In this document: positions 49,182-57,366 of the stretch, one piece after another
Numbering within the stretch: the stretch's first letter is position 1
Layout of the letters: every line of letters begins with the position of its first letter
DNA from: Paracoccus methylovorus
GTDB lineage: Bacteria; Pseudomonadota; Alphaproteobacteria; Rhodobacterales; Rhodobacteraceae
DNA: 64,000 nt
Reading direction: 5' to 3'
NCBI RefSeq assembly: GCF_016919705.1
Contig: NZ_CP070371.1
Span: 339,501-403,500 of the forward strand
Notes under the pieces: generated by a model
Seen by the model: the letters and a program-made list of their open reading frames with translations, nothing else
The model's database searches: none
What the model was told of the DNA's origin: nothing
Program-made: the position numbers and the translations under genes

Positions 49182-49950
49182 CTTTCAGGGCCTTTCTAAG
49201 ATCGCGTTTCGCATACAAAAATGACTGGGGCGGCTCAAAGCCAAATCGTTCTCTTAGGTCGGTAAGCTCTACAGGTGTTTCGAACGGTCGGGCATTTGAG
49301 AATTCCAGAGCAAAGCCCTCGTCAAGACCTTCAAAGTAGCGGTCGAATTCCGGTCGCTCGATAAATGCGACATCCGCGTAACGTCGCCAAATTTCTTCAA
49401 TGGCCAACTTCTTGACAGACGAAATCTCTGCTACGCCGACCATCGCGCGTTCCGGGGATGTCGAGTAAATGTAGGCGATCGTGCCCTTAGGTGCCGACGC
49501 TGGGAACCTGCGCCGAAGCTCAACAGTCTTCTCACCCGACATGATCCGGCTGCTAAATTGCGGCCGAATACTAAGCACAATATCCCTGTGAGGTCGAAAT
49601 GGCTCTTCCGTAAAAATCGGGAGTACAAGTTGGTCTTCATGGTCGAGTTCAACGTCAAACGCTTCGCGCACTTGGAGACACAACGAGCTACTAGCATCAA
49701 AGGCCGCGCTAACTTGAAGTGTTCCGCCAAGCGCTTCCACGTACTTTTGGACTGTGGAGAGCTGCATGTCAGCGCGCCCCTTTTCGAACTTTGATACGGA
49801 TGCCTGTCCAACATTGAGCAGTTCGGCCATTTCTGCTTGCGTCAGCCCAGAGAGTCTTCGAATCTCTTTGAGTGCTTCACCTATCTTCGGGGATTGCTCA
49901 TCCAAGCTTGATGCCCGAACCTCTACGACCTTGCCATGTAACTTGCCCAT
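49156..49950 (-). CDS. XRE-ASCH protein (gene 1 of operon)
   Basis: The ATG at 49950 is placed 8 nt after AGAGGGG; a GTG at 49959 lies too close to that site. The 264-residue product has an N-terminal HTH (24-76: EIRRLSGLTQAEMAELLNVG) and a C-terminal ASCH domain (about 124-240) with its GEKTVELRRRF core (139-149). ASCH domains bind RNA or modified bases. The HTH probably controls the operon. The same ASCH-type fold recurs in gene 2, which suggests one ligand for both. It is first in the operon. Confidence 0.82.
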   Translation of the reverse strand: MGKLHGKVVEVRASSLDEQSPKIGEALKEIRRLSGLTQAEMAELLNVGQASVSKFEKGRADMQLSTVQKYVEALGGTLQVSAAFDASSSLCLQVREAFDVELDHEDQLVLPIFTEEPFRPHRDIVLSIRPQFSSRIMSGEKTVELRRRFPASAPKGTIAYIYSTSPERAMVGVAEISSVKKLAIEEIWRRYADVAFIERPEFDRYFEGLDEGFALEFSNARPFETPVELTDLRERFGFEPPQSFLYAKRDLRKALKDEHSVVSH

Positions 49951-49998
49951 ACTGCTCACCCCTCTTTTCCTTCAGCTTGTAGTAGCAATGAGTATGCC

Positions 49999-50028
49999 TT
50001 ACAAGGAATATCTGAGAAGCGGTGTCAA
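49999..50028 (-). promoter_or_regulatory. possible promoter of the four-gene operon
   Basis: On the minus strand TTGACA (50028-50023) matches the -35 consensus perfectly; a weak TTGTAA-type -10 sits 18 bp downstream. It lies about 50 bp ahead of the first ATG (49950). Only the -35 match is convincing. Confidence 0.35.
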
Positions 50029-50229
50029 GATGTTGTGGAAACCTGCACTGGTGTCAGCACTCCTAGTCGGGGAGTGCACATCTTGGATCCATCATGCAAC
50101 GGTCGGTCGCATTAAGCTAACCATTCATTTGACAGCCATCTGCATTGCCCTGGCTGCTCAATGTCTGCGATGACAGACCGCGCTGCGGCACTCGAGAGCC
50201 TCATTGGAAGGCAGCAAAGGGCCGTCTTT

Positions 50230-50335
50230 TCATCCCTCCGCCAACACGGCTTTTGCATACCGCCCCGGCGGTTGGCCAGTGTGGCGGCTGAAAGCTGTGC
50301 TGAAGGTGCTCGCCGAGCCATAGCCGAGGCCACCG
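50230..50335 (-). pseudogene. C-terminal fragment of an AraC-family regulator
   Basis: On the minus strand LGYGSASTFSTAFSRHTG followed by QPPGRYAKAV is the typical second HTH of AraC-type regulators, closing with a stop at 50230-50232. The rest of the gene is absent because the sequence changes abruptly at about 50335 into a plus-strand thioredoxin-reductase end. It cannot be expressed as a functional protein. Confidence 0.65.
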
Positions 50336-50520
50336 GCTGCGAGATGATCGAGACGCTGACGGGCCGCCAGATCGTGACGGATGAGACGAAGGAAACCAGC
50401 CTTCCCGGCATCTTCGCCTGCGGCGATGTCGCGCGGGCGCCGCATTCGGTGTCACTGGCGGTGGGGGACGGGGCATGGGCCGGGGCGCAACTGCACCGCT
50501 CGCTGGTCTGGCCGGAATGA
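50330..50520 (+). pseudogene. C-terminal fragment of a thioredoxin reductase-like flavoprotein
   Basis: From about 50330 the plus strand reads TGCEMIETLTGRQIVTDETK then SLPGIFACGDVARAPHSVSL and GDGAWAGAQLHRSLVW. This is the FAD-binding C-terminal end of thioredoxin-reductase-like proteins (GxFACGD). The N-terminal two thirds and the redox CxxC are missing. The stop overlaps the methyltransferase start by 4 nt, so the original gene pair was an operon and the deletion removed its upstream part. Confidence 0.7.
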
Positions 50521-51188
50521 GCGGCGCGGCCCATCCGGGCGATGCCGCCAGCTATGCCGGCCGCGTCGCGCGCCATGTGCCGGGATTGCAGGACCTGCAC
50601 CGCATGGCGGCGCTGCTGCTGGCCGAGCATGTGTTGGAAAATGGCCGGGTTCTGGTCCTTGGTGCGGGCGGCGGGCTGGAGTTGCGAGCCTTTGCACAGG
50701 CGTATCCGGGCTGGCGCTTCGACGGGGTCGATCCTTCGCCCGACATGATCGCCCAGGCGCGGGATATTCTGGGTGCAGCGGCCACGCGCGTTACCTTCCA
50801 TCAGGGCTATATCGATGCAGCGCCCGAGGGCCCCTTCGACGGCGCGACCTGCCTTCTGACCCTGCATTTCCTGCCTCGCGAGGAACGCCTGCGCACCCTG
50901 CGCCAGCTGCATCGCCGCCTGCGCCCCGGCGCGCCCTTCGCCATGGCCCATCACAGCTTTCCGCAGGCGGACGGCCAGCAGGATCTGTGGCTGCGGCGCA
51001 ATGCGGCCTGGCTGGTCTCGGGCGGCGTTCCCGAGGCGCAGGCCATGGCCGGCATGGCCACGATGAAGGAACGCCTGCCGGTGCTGACGCCCGAGGAGGA
51101 TGCCGCGCTTCTGGCAGCGGCGGGCTTCCGCGAGGTCCAGCTGTTCTATGCCGCTCTCACCTTCAAGGGCTGGATCGCCCGGGCGTGA
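50517..51188 (+). CDS. class I SAM-dependent methyltransferase
   Basis: The ATG at 50517 gives 223 residues. Motif I VLVLGAGGGLELRAFA with GxGxG-like glycines, VDPSPDMIAQA (acidic loop), and FDGATCLLTLHFL mark a class I Rossmann methyltransferase of the type that acts on small molecules. The ATG overlaps the broken flavoprotein gene's stop (ATGA). It no longer has its own promoter on view, so its expression is uncertain. The substrate is unknown. Confidence 0.8.
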   Translation: MSGAAHPGDAASYAGRVARHVPGLQDLHRMAALLLAEHVLENGRVLVLGAGGGLELRAFAQAYPGWRFDGVDPSPDMIAQARDILGAAATRVTFHQGYIDAAPEGPFDGATCLLTLHFLPREERLRTLRQLHRRLRPGAPFAMAHHSFPQADGQQDLWLRRNAAWLVSGGVPEAQAMAGMATMKERLPVLTPEEDAALLAAAGFREVQLFYAALTFKGWIARA

Positions 51189-51198
51189 CAGTGCCAGA

Positions 51199-52386
51199 TC
51201 ATGCTGCGGCAATTTCATCACCGTCCTCGGTGACCGGTTGCGCCAGTGCCTGCGCCACAGCGTCGGAGACGGCGTCCGCCGCCGAGCGGACCGGATCGGT
51301 CTTGAGATGCGCATAACGCGCCGTGGTCTGAACCTGCGTATGGCCGAGGAGCCGCCCGATCATCGTCAGGTCCTGCCCGAGCTGCAGCGCATCCGAGGCG
51401 AAGGAATGGCGTAGATCATGGATACGAAGATCGTCCAGCCCGGCGCGCTTGCGCAACCGCCGCCACGGCTTCTGCATGTCGGTCAGATGCTGACCCTCCA
51501 TCCGGCCGGTGATGACATAGGGGTTTCCGTCGATCTTCGGGATGGTTTTCAGGACCTTGATGGCCGCCTTGCCGATCGGGACCAGCTTGGCGCCGGTCTT
51601 GGAATCCGGCAGGCGGAGAAGGCCGTTGCGGTAATCGACATAGCGCCATTTCAGGGTCTGAATCTCGCTGAGGCGGCATCCGGTCAGCAGCAGGAGGCGG
51701 ATGCAGAAGGCGGCCTCGGGTTCGTCTTTCGCCTCATTCAGCACCTTGCCGAGGCGTGCCAACTCGTCCGGGGTGAGATAGCGCTCGCGCTTTTCCTCCC
51801 GGTATCGCTTCACCTTCCAGCAGGGGTTCACTCCGTCGGTGCGCACGCCCCAGGTATGGGCCACGGTGAACATCACCGAGAGGACGCCGAGGGTCCGGTT
51901 CGCCTGATAGGGGATATGCTTCATGGACTGGTGCAGTCCGACGACGTCGGCCCGGGTGATGTCGATGATGCGATGACTGCCGAACCTCGGATTGATGAAC
52001 AGATCGATGGATCGCTCGTACTCGCCATAAGTCGAGGCTTTGCAATGCAGCGCGACGTGATCCGAAAGGAAGCGTTTGCTGAACTCTTTGATGGTCGGGG
52101 AGGCCTTTCGGCGGTCGCGCTCACCGGCGGGATCGGCGCCGAGCCGCACATCCGACAGATATTTCATTGCCTCGGTGCGGGCCATTTCCGGCGTCATCGC
52201 ACCATGCAGCCCGATGTTGACACGGCGCGAACGGCCGCCGGCGCGGTACTGGGCCAGATACATCTTTCGCCCCGATGGATAGACGCGCAATCCGAAGCCT
52301 TTCAGCTCTTCGTCCCAGAGGAAGAACTCCTGCCCGGTTGGCACCGCCGCGTCGACGGAACGTTTCGTGATTTTTGTCATCTTCAC
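51199..52386 (-). CDS. int: tyrosine recombinase/integrase
   Basis: The 395-residue product has an N-terminal DUF4102-type arm-binding domain (1-90), a SAM-like core-binding domain and a C-terminal catalytic domain. The catalytic set is complete: Arg238 in GCRLSE, Lys263 in DSKTG, His323/Arg326 in HDLRHS, His349 in GHTQ and Tyr358 in ARYAH. It lies 183 bp from a tRNA-fMet 3' fragment, its probable attachment site. Which of the elements in the window it moves is uncertain; it stands at the right-hand end of the composite region. Confidence 0.9.
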   Translation of the reverse strand: MKMTKITKRSVDAAVPTGQEFFLWDEELKGFGLRVYPSGRKMYLAQYRAGGRSRRVNIGLHGAMTPEMARTEAMKYLSDVRLGADPAGERDRRKASPTIKEFSKRFLSDHVALHCKASTYGEYERSIDLFINPRFGSHRIIDITRADVVGLHQSMKHIPYQANRTLGVLSVMFTVAHTWGVRTDGVNPCWKVKRYREEKRERYLTPDELARLGKVLNEAKDEPEAAFCIRLLLLTGCRLSEIQTLKWRYVDYRNGLLRLPDSKTGAKLVPIGKAAIKVLKTIPKIDGNPYVITGRMEGQHLTDMQKPWRRLRKRAGLDDLRIHDLRHSFASDALQLGQDLTMIGRLLGHTQVQTTARYAHLKTDPVRSAADAVSDAVAQALAQPVTEDGDEIAAA

Positions 52387-52568
52387 CCCTCCAGTTCCGG
52401 AATCTCCGGAAGCAAATCGGAAGCAACAGGAAGCAAATCATTGCGCTGCTGTGGCGAAGAGAAGGGTAGGGGGGAATTCGATATAAATCAATATTAACAG
52501 TCAGTTGTGCGAGTATTGGCGCTTTCTTCGTGCCATGGCGAAAGGTGGCGAAAATGCCCAGACCAAAA

Positions 52569-52613
52569 CTCATAACCTGAAGGTCGTAGGTTCAAATCCT
52601 ACCCCCGCAACCA
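52569..52613 (+). other. 3' tRNA-fMet fragment, attachment-site core
   Basis: The 45 bp starting CTCATAACCTGAAGG and ending CCCCCGCAACCA are the anticodon-to-CCA end of an initiator tRNA (CAT anticodon, T-arm GTAGGTTCAAATCCTAC). No 5' half is present, so it is not a working tRNA. This is what remains at the distal end after integration into the 3' end of a tRNA gene. The intact tRNA-fMet would lie at the other end of the element, left of it. Element limits are inferred. Confidence 0.75.
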
Positions 52614-54267
52614 TTGAAACCGACACTCCCGCGCGAACCCCGCCGGGAGTGTTTGTTTTTGTAGCCTTTCCAATGCTTTGACGCTCCGTCCATTCGAGGA
52701 TCGTCCGCAGTTCGCCATGCAACGTGGCGAAAATCTCGCCCCGTTCCGGGCCGGGCGTCAGCACGATCTTCTCGATCAGCATCCGCAACGCTGCCGCTGC
52801 CTGGGGCCGTTCGTCGGGGTGAGCGAGGGCACCAGTCAACGCGGCGACCTTCTTCGCATAGATCGCTGAGGCGCTTGGCAGAATGTCTGGTGTGTCGTCC
52901 GGCGCGTCGGCGAGCAGTTCGGCCAGTTCGGTCTTGCGCGCCTCCAGCGTGTCCATCTCGTTCTTCATGCTCGGATGGAACATGCCTTCCTTGATCGCCT
53001 CGATGATGCCCCTGATCTGCTTCTCGACCTTCACCAGCTCCGCCTTCCAGGCGTCGCCGTTGGAGCGGCGCTCGCGGTTCAGCCGGTTCGTTTCCTCGGC
53101 ATAGGCCCGCATCGCTGCCGCGGCGACTTCGGGCGCCATCATCCGCTCCTTCAGTCCGGCGAGTACACGCCGCTCCAGGTCTTCGCGCAGGATGGTGCGA
53201 GTGTTGGAGCAGGCGCCCTTGGTCACATGCGTCGAGCACGCGAAGCGGTCGGAACCCCGGATGGAGAAGGGGCCTCCGCAGCAGCCGCAGAACACCAGTC
53301 CCGAAAGCAGGGTCTTCGGCCGGTGGGTGCCATTCAGGCGGTTCTTCTTGTGGTGCTTGCGGACGCCTTCGGCGACATTGGCGTATTTGGCCGAGGTGGC
53401 GGCCTGCCGCGCCTTCACCGCCTGCCAGAGTTCGTCGTCGACGATGCGCAGGTCGGGAACGTCCTTGACGATCCATTCCGATTCCGGGTTGAGGCGTGAG
53501 ACGCGCTTTCCCGTCGACGGGTCTTTCAGATAGCGCAGCCGGTTCCAGATCAGCTTGCCGATATAAAGCTCGTTGTTGAGGATGCCCGTGCCGCGCTTCG
53601 CGTGACCATGGATGGTGGTGTCGTTCCAGAGCCGTCCTTCGGGGCCGGACACGCCTTCCTCGTTCAGCGTCCTGGCGATAACGCGCGGGCTGATACCTTC
53701 GGCATAGTCGCGGAGGATGCGCCGCACGACATTGGCCTCGGCTGCGTCGATCTCGCGGTCGCCCCGGATCGGATCGCCGCGCGCATCGAGCTGCTTCACG
53801 ACCTTGTAGCCATAGCAAAGCCCGCCGCCCGACTTGCCATCCTCGACGCGGCCACGGATGCCGCGATGCGTCTTGGCGGCGAGGTCTTTGAGGAACAGCG
53901 CGTTCATCGTCCCCTTGAGGCCGACATGAAGCTCGCTGATCTCGCCCTCCGCCAGCGTGACGATGGGAACGCCGGCGAACTTGAGATGCTTGAACAGCGT
54001 CGCCACATCGGCCTGGTCGCGGCTGATGCGGTCGAGCGCCTCGGCCAGCACGATATCGAACTGTCCCGCCTGCGCGTCCTGCAACAGCGACTGGATGCCG
54101 GGACGCAGGATCATGCTCGCGCCGGAGATGCCCGCGTCCTTGTAGGTGCCGACGATCTTCCACTGTTCGCGCTTGGCCTGCTCGCGGCAGATGCGGAACT
54201 GATCCTCGATCGAGGCGTCCCGCTGATTGTCGGAGGAATAGCGGGCATAAAGGGCAACGCGGGTCAT
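52570..54267 (-). CDS. large serine recombinase
   Basis: The 565-residue product begins with a resolvase domain (ALYARYSS with catalytic Ser11), followed by the Recombinase domain (YGYKVVKQLD to about residue 300), a zinc ribbon (CGCCGGPF then ACSTHV and GACSN) and a coiled coil. The last 13 residues (VAGVGFEPTTFRL) are translated from the tRNA-fMet fragment read antisense, so the gene end was created or shifted by integration. It stands just right of the att core. It is a second site-specific recombinase beside the integrase. Confidence 0.85.
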   Translation of the reverse strand: MTRVALYARYSSDNQRDASIEDQFRICREQAKREQWKIVGTYKDAGISGASMILRPGIQSLLQDAQAGQFDIVLAEALDRISRDQADVATLFKHLKFAGVPIVTLAEGEISELHVGLKGTMNALFLKDLAAKTHRGIRGRVEDGKSGGGLCYGYKVVKQLDARGDPIRGDREIDAAEANVVRRILRDYAEGISPRVIARTLNEEGVSGPEGRLWNDTTIHGHAKRGTGILNNELYIGKLIWNRLRYLKDPSTGKRVSRLNPESEWIVKDVPDLRIVDDELWQAVKARQAATSAKYANVAEGVRKHHKKNRLNGTHRPKTLLSGLVFCGCCGGPFSIRGSDRFACSTHVTKGACSNTRTILREDLERRVLAGLKERMMAPEVAAAAMRAYAEETNRLNRERRSNGDAWKAELVKVEKQIRGIIEAIKEGMFHPSMKNEMDTLEARKTELAELLADAPDDTPDILPSASAIYAKKVAALTGALAHPDERPQAAAALRMLIEKIVLTPGPERGEIFATLHGELRTILEWTERQSIGKATKTNTPGGVRAGVSVSMVAGVGFEPTTFRL

Positions 54268-54279
54268 CGGCAGTCTCTC

Positions 54280-54660
54280 CTATGCAACCTTGTCCATCCG
54301 GCTCGGCCGGATCAGCACTTCGGCCGAGATGCCGAGCCGGGCGTGCAACTGCCGGATCATGTCGATCGAGAGGCTGCGCTTGCGGTTCAACACATCCGCC
54401 ACGCGGTTGCGCGGGCCGATCATCGGTTCCAGATCCTTGCGGGTCAGCCCTTGCTGTTCCATGCGGAAGCGAATCGCCTCCACCGGATCGGGCGGGTCCA
54501 TCGGATAGTGCTTCGCCTCATAGACGTCGATCAGCGTGGCCAGCACGTCGAGCCGGTCGCCTTCCGGCGTCCCGCTCTTTGCGCCCCACAGCCGTTCGAC
54601 CTCGGCCAGCGCGTCTTCGTAATCCGCTTCCGTGCGGATCGGCTTCAGGTCAGTCGCCAT
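54280..54660 (-). CDS. higA: HigA-type antitoxin
   Basis: The 126-residue protein has a HigA layout. An N-terminal region (TEADYEDALAEVERLWGA) typical of the longer HigA class is followed by an XRE HTH (RFRMEQQGLTRKDLEPMIGPRNRVADVLNRKR). It overlaps the toxin gene by 11 nt, with the toxin first, as in higBA operons. It should bind HigB and repress the operon through its HTH. Confidence 0.88.
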   Translation of the reverse strand: MATDLKPIRTEADYEDALAEVERLWGAKSGTPEGDRLDVLATLIDVYEAKHYPMDPPDPVEAIRFRMEQQGLTRKDLEPMIGPRNRVADVLNRKRSLSIDMIRQLHARLGISAEVLIRPSRMDKVA

Positions 54661-54973
54661 GCTCGATCTCCTTCACGTCGATCCTGTCATAAGCCTTGTG
54701 CGTGCCGAGCCACTTGATCCAGACGATGCCCTTCTCGAAGTCCGCCGACACGACGAGGCGGTAGTCATTGCCCTTGATGTTGAAGACGATCCGCTCGGCG
54801 CTGACGATGCTCGCCGTCGCATAGAGTCGCTTCACATCGGCGGTGCTCGCCCATTCCGCCTTGCTCACTTCGTCAAACCAGGCATCGAGCGCGGCTTTCA
54901 CAGCCGGCTGCTCTTTCTGCCCGGCGAGGCTTTCGACAAATTCTCGCAAGGTGCGGCGAGCAATAATCCTCAT
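54650..54973 (-). CDS. higB: HigB-type toxin (mRNA interferase)
   Basis: The 107-residue product matches the HigB_toxin family (PF09907). RRTLREFVESLAG is at the start, VFNIKGNDYRLVV in the middle, and KWLGTHKAYDRIDV at the end (the catalytic His region). Such toxins cleave mRNA on ribosomes. It is the first gene of the pair and overlaps the antitoxin gene by 11 nt. It appears intact. Together they could stabilise the recombinase island. Confidence 0.88.
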   Translation of the reverse strand: MRIIARRTLREFVESLAGQKEQPAVKAALDAWFDEVSKAEWASTADVKRLYATASIVSAERIVFNIKGNDYRLVVSADFEKGIVWIKWLGTHKAYDRIDVKEIEHGD

Positions 54974-55391
54974 GGATCACCTATATCACGGGACCAAAAT
55001 GGTCACAAGAAGAATATGCGAATGCCCCGGCGCGGGTATAGCGTCGGGGCGATGACCGACCTGCCGGGTGCTCCGGTCGCTACCCGAGCAGGGCGTCCAG
55101 CGGCGTGAACCGGGCGTCCATTTCCGCACGCTCAACCGCGTCAATGACGATATCGACGGCTTCCGCCGTGCGGCGAATGGGATAAGGGCGACCGTTCCCG
55201 CATCAGGGCGGTCAACCTCCACCTGCTTGCCCACTGTCGTGGATCCAGGTATGACGCCGCGAACCGCAAGGACTCGGGTGCGATTCCCGGGTGGCTCTTC
55301 CGGCCGCCGATCCGCCGGACCATTCTGAACAAACCCGATCCCACAGGCCCGCCCTTTCCCAGGCGGTCTTCGTCCCGGGTATGGATCACGC
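54974..55391. other. spacer with a tRNA/tmRNA T-arm-like remnant
   Basis: No real gene is supported. Around 55262-55310 ACTCGGGTGCGATTCCCGGGT followed by GGCTCTTCC looks like a tRNA- or tmRNA-type T arm and acceptor end with one odd base (TGCGATT loop). It could be an old attachment site or decayed RNA gene. The right part must contain the SulP promoter. Confidence 0.3.
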
Positions 55392-56882
55392 ATGAATTCT
55401 CTTACCTCATACCGGCACGAATGGCTGGGCAACATCCGCGCCGACCTGCTGTCGGGCTTGGTCGTCGCCCTGGCCCTCATCCCCGAGGCCATCGCCTTCT
55501 CGATCATCGCCGGTGTCGATCCGAAGGTGGGGCTTTACGCCTCCTTCTCCATCGCGGTCATCACCGCCATCGCCGGCGGGCGGCCCGGCATGATTTCGGC
55601 CGCGACCGCGGCAACGGCGGTGCTGATGGTGACATTGGTGCGCGACCACGGGTTGCAATACCTGCTGGCCGCCACGGTGCTGGCCGGGCTGGTCCAGATC
55701 GGCATGGGGCTGCTGCGGCTGGGCTTCGTCATGCGCTTCGTGTCGAAATCGGTGATGACCGGCTTCGTCAATGCGCTGGCGATCCTGATCTTCATGGCGC
55801 AGCTGCCGGAACTGGATCCCGCCCGCGTGCCGCCGCTGACCTACCTGCTGGTGGCGGCGGGGCTGGCGATCATCTACCTGTTCCCGCTGCTGACCCGCGC
55901 CATCCCTTCGCCCCTGGTCACCATCGTCGTGCTGACGGCGCTGAGCCTGGCCTTCGGCTGGGACGTGCGCACGGTGGGCGACATGGGCGCGCTGCCCGAC
56001 ACGCTGCCCGTCTTTCTGCTTCCCGACGTGCCGCTGAATCTGGAAACGCTGACGATCATTCTGCCCTATTCGCTGGCGGTCGCCGTGGTCGGGCTGCTGG
56101 AAAGCCTAATGACCCAGAACCTGGTGGATGAGTTGACCGACACCAGGACCGACCGTAACCAAGAATGCATCGGCCAGGGACTGGCCAATACGGCCACCGG
56201 CTTCATCGGCGGCATGGCCGGCTGCGCGATGATCGGGCAGTCGATGATCAACGTCAAATCCGGCGGGCGCGGGCGGCTGTCCTGCTTCGTCGCGGGGGTA
56301 TTTCTGTTGATCCTCGTCGTGGGTCTGGGCGATCTGGTGGCGCGCATCCCGATGCCAGCGCTGGTGGCGGTGATGATCATGGTCTCGGTCGGCACGTTTT
56401 CCTGGTCCTCGATCGGGAACCTGCGGACGCATCCGCGATCATCCTCGGTGGTGATGCTGGCAACGGTGGCGACAGTGGTCTGGACCCACAACCTGGCCAT
56501 CGGCGTGCTGATCGGTGTGCTGCTCTCGGGCATCTTCTTCGCCGCCAAGATCGCGCAGCTTTTCCGCGTCACCTCGGCCCTGTCGCTGGACGGGCGCAGC
56601 CGGACCTATCGCGTCGAGGGGCAGCTTTTCTACGGCTCGGTCGAGGACTTCATGGCCGCCTTCGACTTCCGCGAGGCGCTGGAGCGGGTGGTGATCGACG
56701 TTTCCGCCGCCCATATCTGGGATATTTCCAGCGTGCAGGCACTGGACATGGCGGTGCTGAAGTTCCGCCGCATCGGGGCCGAGGTCGAGGTCGTCGGCCT
56801 GAACGAGGCTTCCGAGACCATCCTCGACCGCCTGGGCAGCCATGACAAACCGGGCGCGCTGGACAGGCTAAACGCACATTGA
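55392..56882 (+). CDS. SulP-family inorganic anion transporter
   Basis: The 496-residue protein is a SulP/SLC26-type transporter. Ten or more membrane helices span about 15-390, with [21 protein letters not shown] and the PxVGLYASF signature near the start. A C-terminal STAS domain (about 405-490, [12 protein letters not shown] and [19 protein letters not shown]) completes it. Likely substrates are sulfate, bicarbonate or other anions. The SulP-UspA order is common in Rhodobacteraceae, but the following universal-stress gene is truncated here. Confidence 0.9.
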   Translation: MNSLTSYRHEWLGNIRADLLSGLVVALALIPEAIAFSIIAGVDPKVGLYASFSIAVITAIAGGRPGMISAATAATAVLMVTLVRDHGLQYLLAATVLAGLVQIGMGLLRLGFVMRFVSKSVMTGFVNALAILIFMAQLPELDPARVPPLTYLLVAAGLAIIYLFPLLTRAIPSPLVTIVVLTALSLAFGWDVRTVGDMGALPDTLPVFLLPDVPLNLETLTIILPYSLAVAVVGLLESLMTQNLVDELTDTRTDRNQECIGQGLANTATGFIGGMAGCAMIGQSMINVKSGGRGRLSCFVAGVFLLILVVGLGDLVARIPMPALVAVMIMVSVGTFSWSSIGNLRTHPRSSSVVMLATVATVVWTHNLAIGVLIGVLLSGIFFAAKIAQLFRVTSALSLDGRSRTYRVEGQLFYGSVEDFMAAFDFREALERVVIDVSAAHIWDISSVQALDMAVLKFRRIGAEVEVVGLNEASETILDRLGSHDKPGALDRLNAH

Positions 56883-56893
56883 CGAGGATGGAG

Positions 56894-56992
56894 ATGAGCG
56901 ATCGTATCGTCGCCTTGGTGGACGGGTCCGACTATTCCAAAGCACCTGCCGTCATTCCGGCGAGCTGTCCAAGCCGCTGTGGCCCCTATTGA
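56894..56992 (+). pseudogene. universal stress protein, 5' remnant
   Basis: An ATG at 56894 after GGAG reads MSDRIVALVDGSDYSK, the first strand and glycine loop of a UspA-type protein. It then changes to unrelated codons and stops at 56990-56992. Family members are 140-280 residues, so nearly all of it has been lost. It lies 11 nt after the SulP stop, so it was originally its operon partner. Confidence 0.65.
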
Positions 56993-57366
56993 GATCCCGC
57001 AGGTGCTGGGCCGGCCTAGAAACAGGGGATCGATGCGTCGATGACCAGCCCGGCCAAGATCCGTTGCTTTTACGTTCTGTCGTGCCGACAAGGAAGTCGT
57101 TGTTGCCACGCCATTTTTCGTGGCGCACTGGCTCCGTTCCGGGTTGATCCCAAACGCCACATTCGTCCACTCTCGTCCTGAAGAATTCGTTGTTAAAGAA
57201 GAAGAACCAGACTCAACCCCAGGACCAACTTAAACAAAGGAAAACATTTACCGTAGGGGTTGGGCGGCAGGGCCGGCATTTTGCTTTTCTCGGTCGACCC
57301 CGGAAGCTGGTAAACGGCCTCAGTTCTGCCCAGCCGCAAGAGGACCAGGGACGTGAAATTTCCCAT
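56993..57366. other. gene-free stretch after the usp remnant
   Basis: The 374 bp show no frame with recognisable coding content and are more AT-rich on the right (AAGAAGAAGAACC near 57200). They probably combine the deletion scar from the universal-stress gene with the 3' flank of the convergent ClC gene. Nothing else is visible. Confidence 0.45.

Noticed and set aside
50112-51314. 400-codon minus-strand open frame
   Set aside because: Antisense to the intact SAM methyltransferase; only its small AraC-like segment in a different frame is meaningful.
52569-52613. Working tRNA-fMet gene
   Set aside because: The 5' half (acceptor strand, D arm) is absent; only the 3' part is present, so it is an attachment-site remnant.
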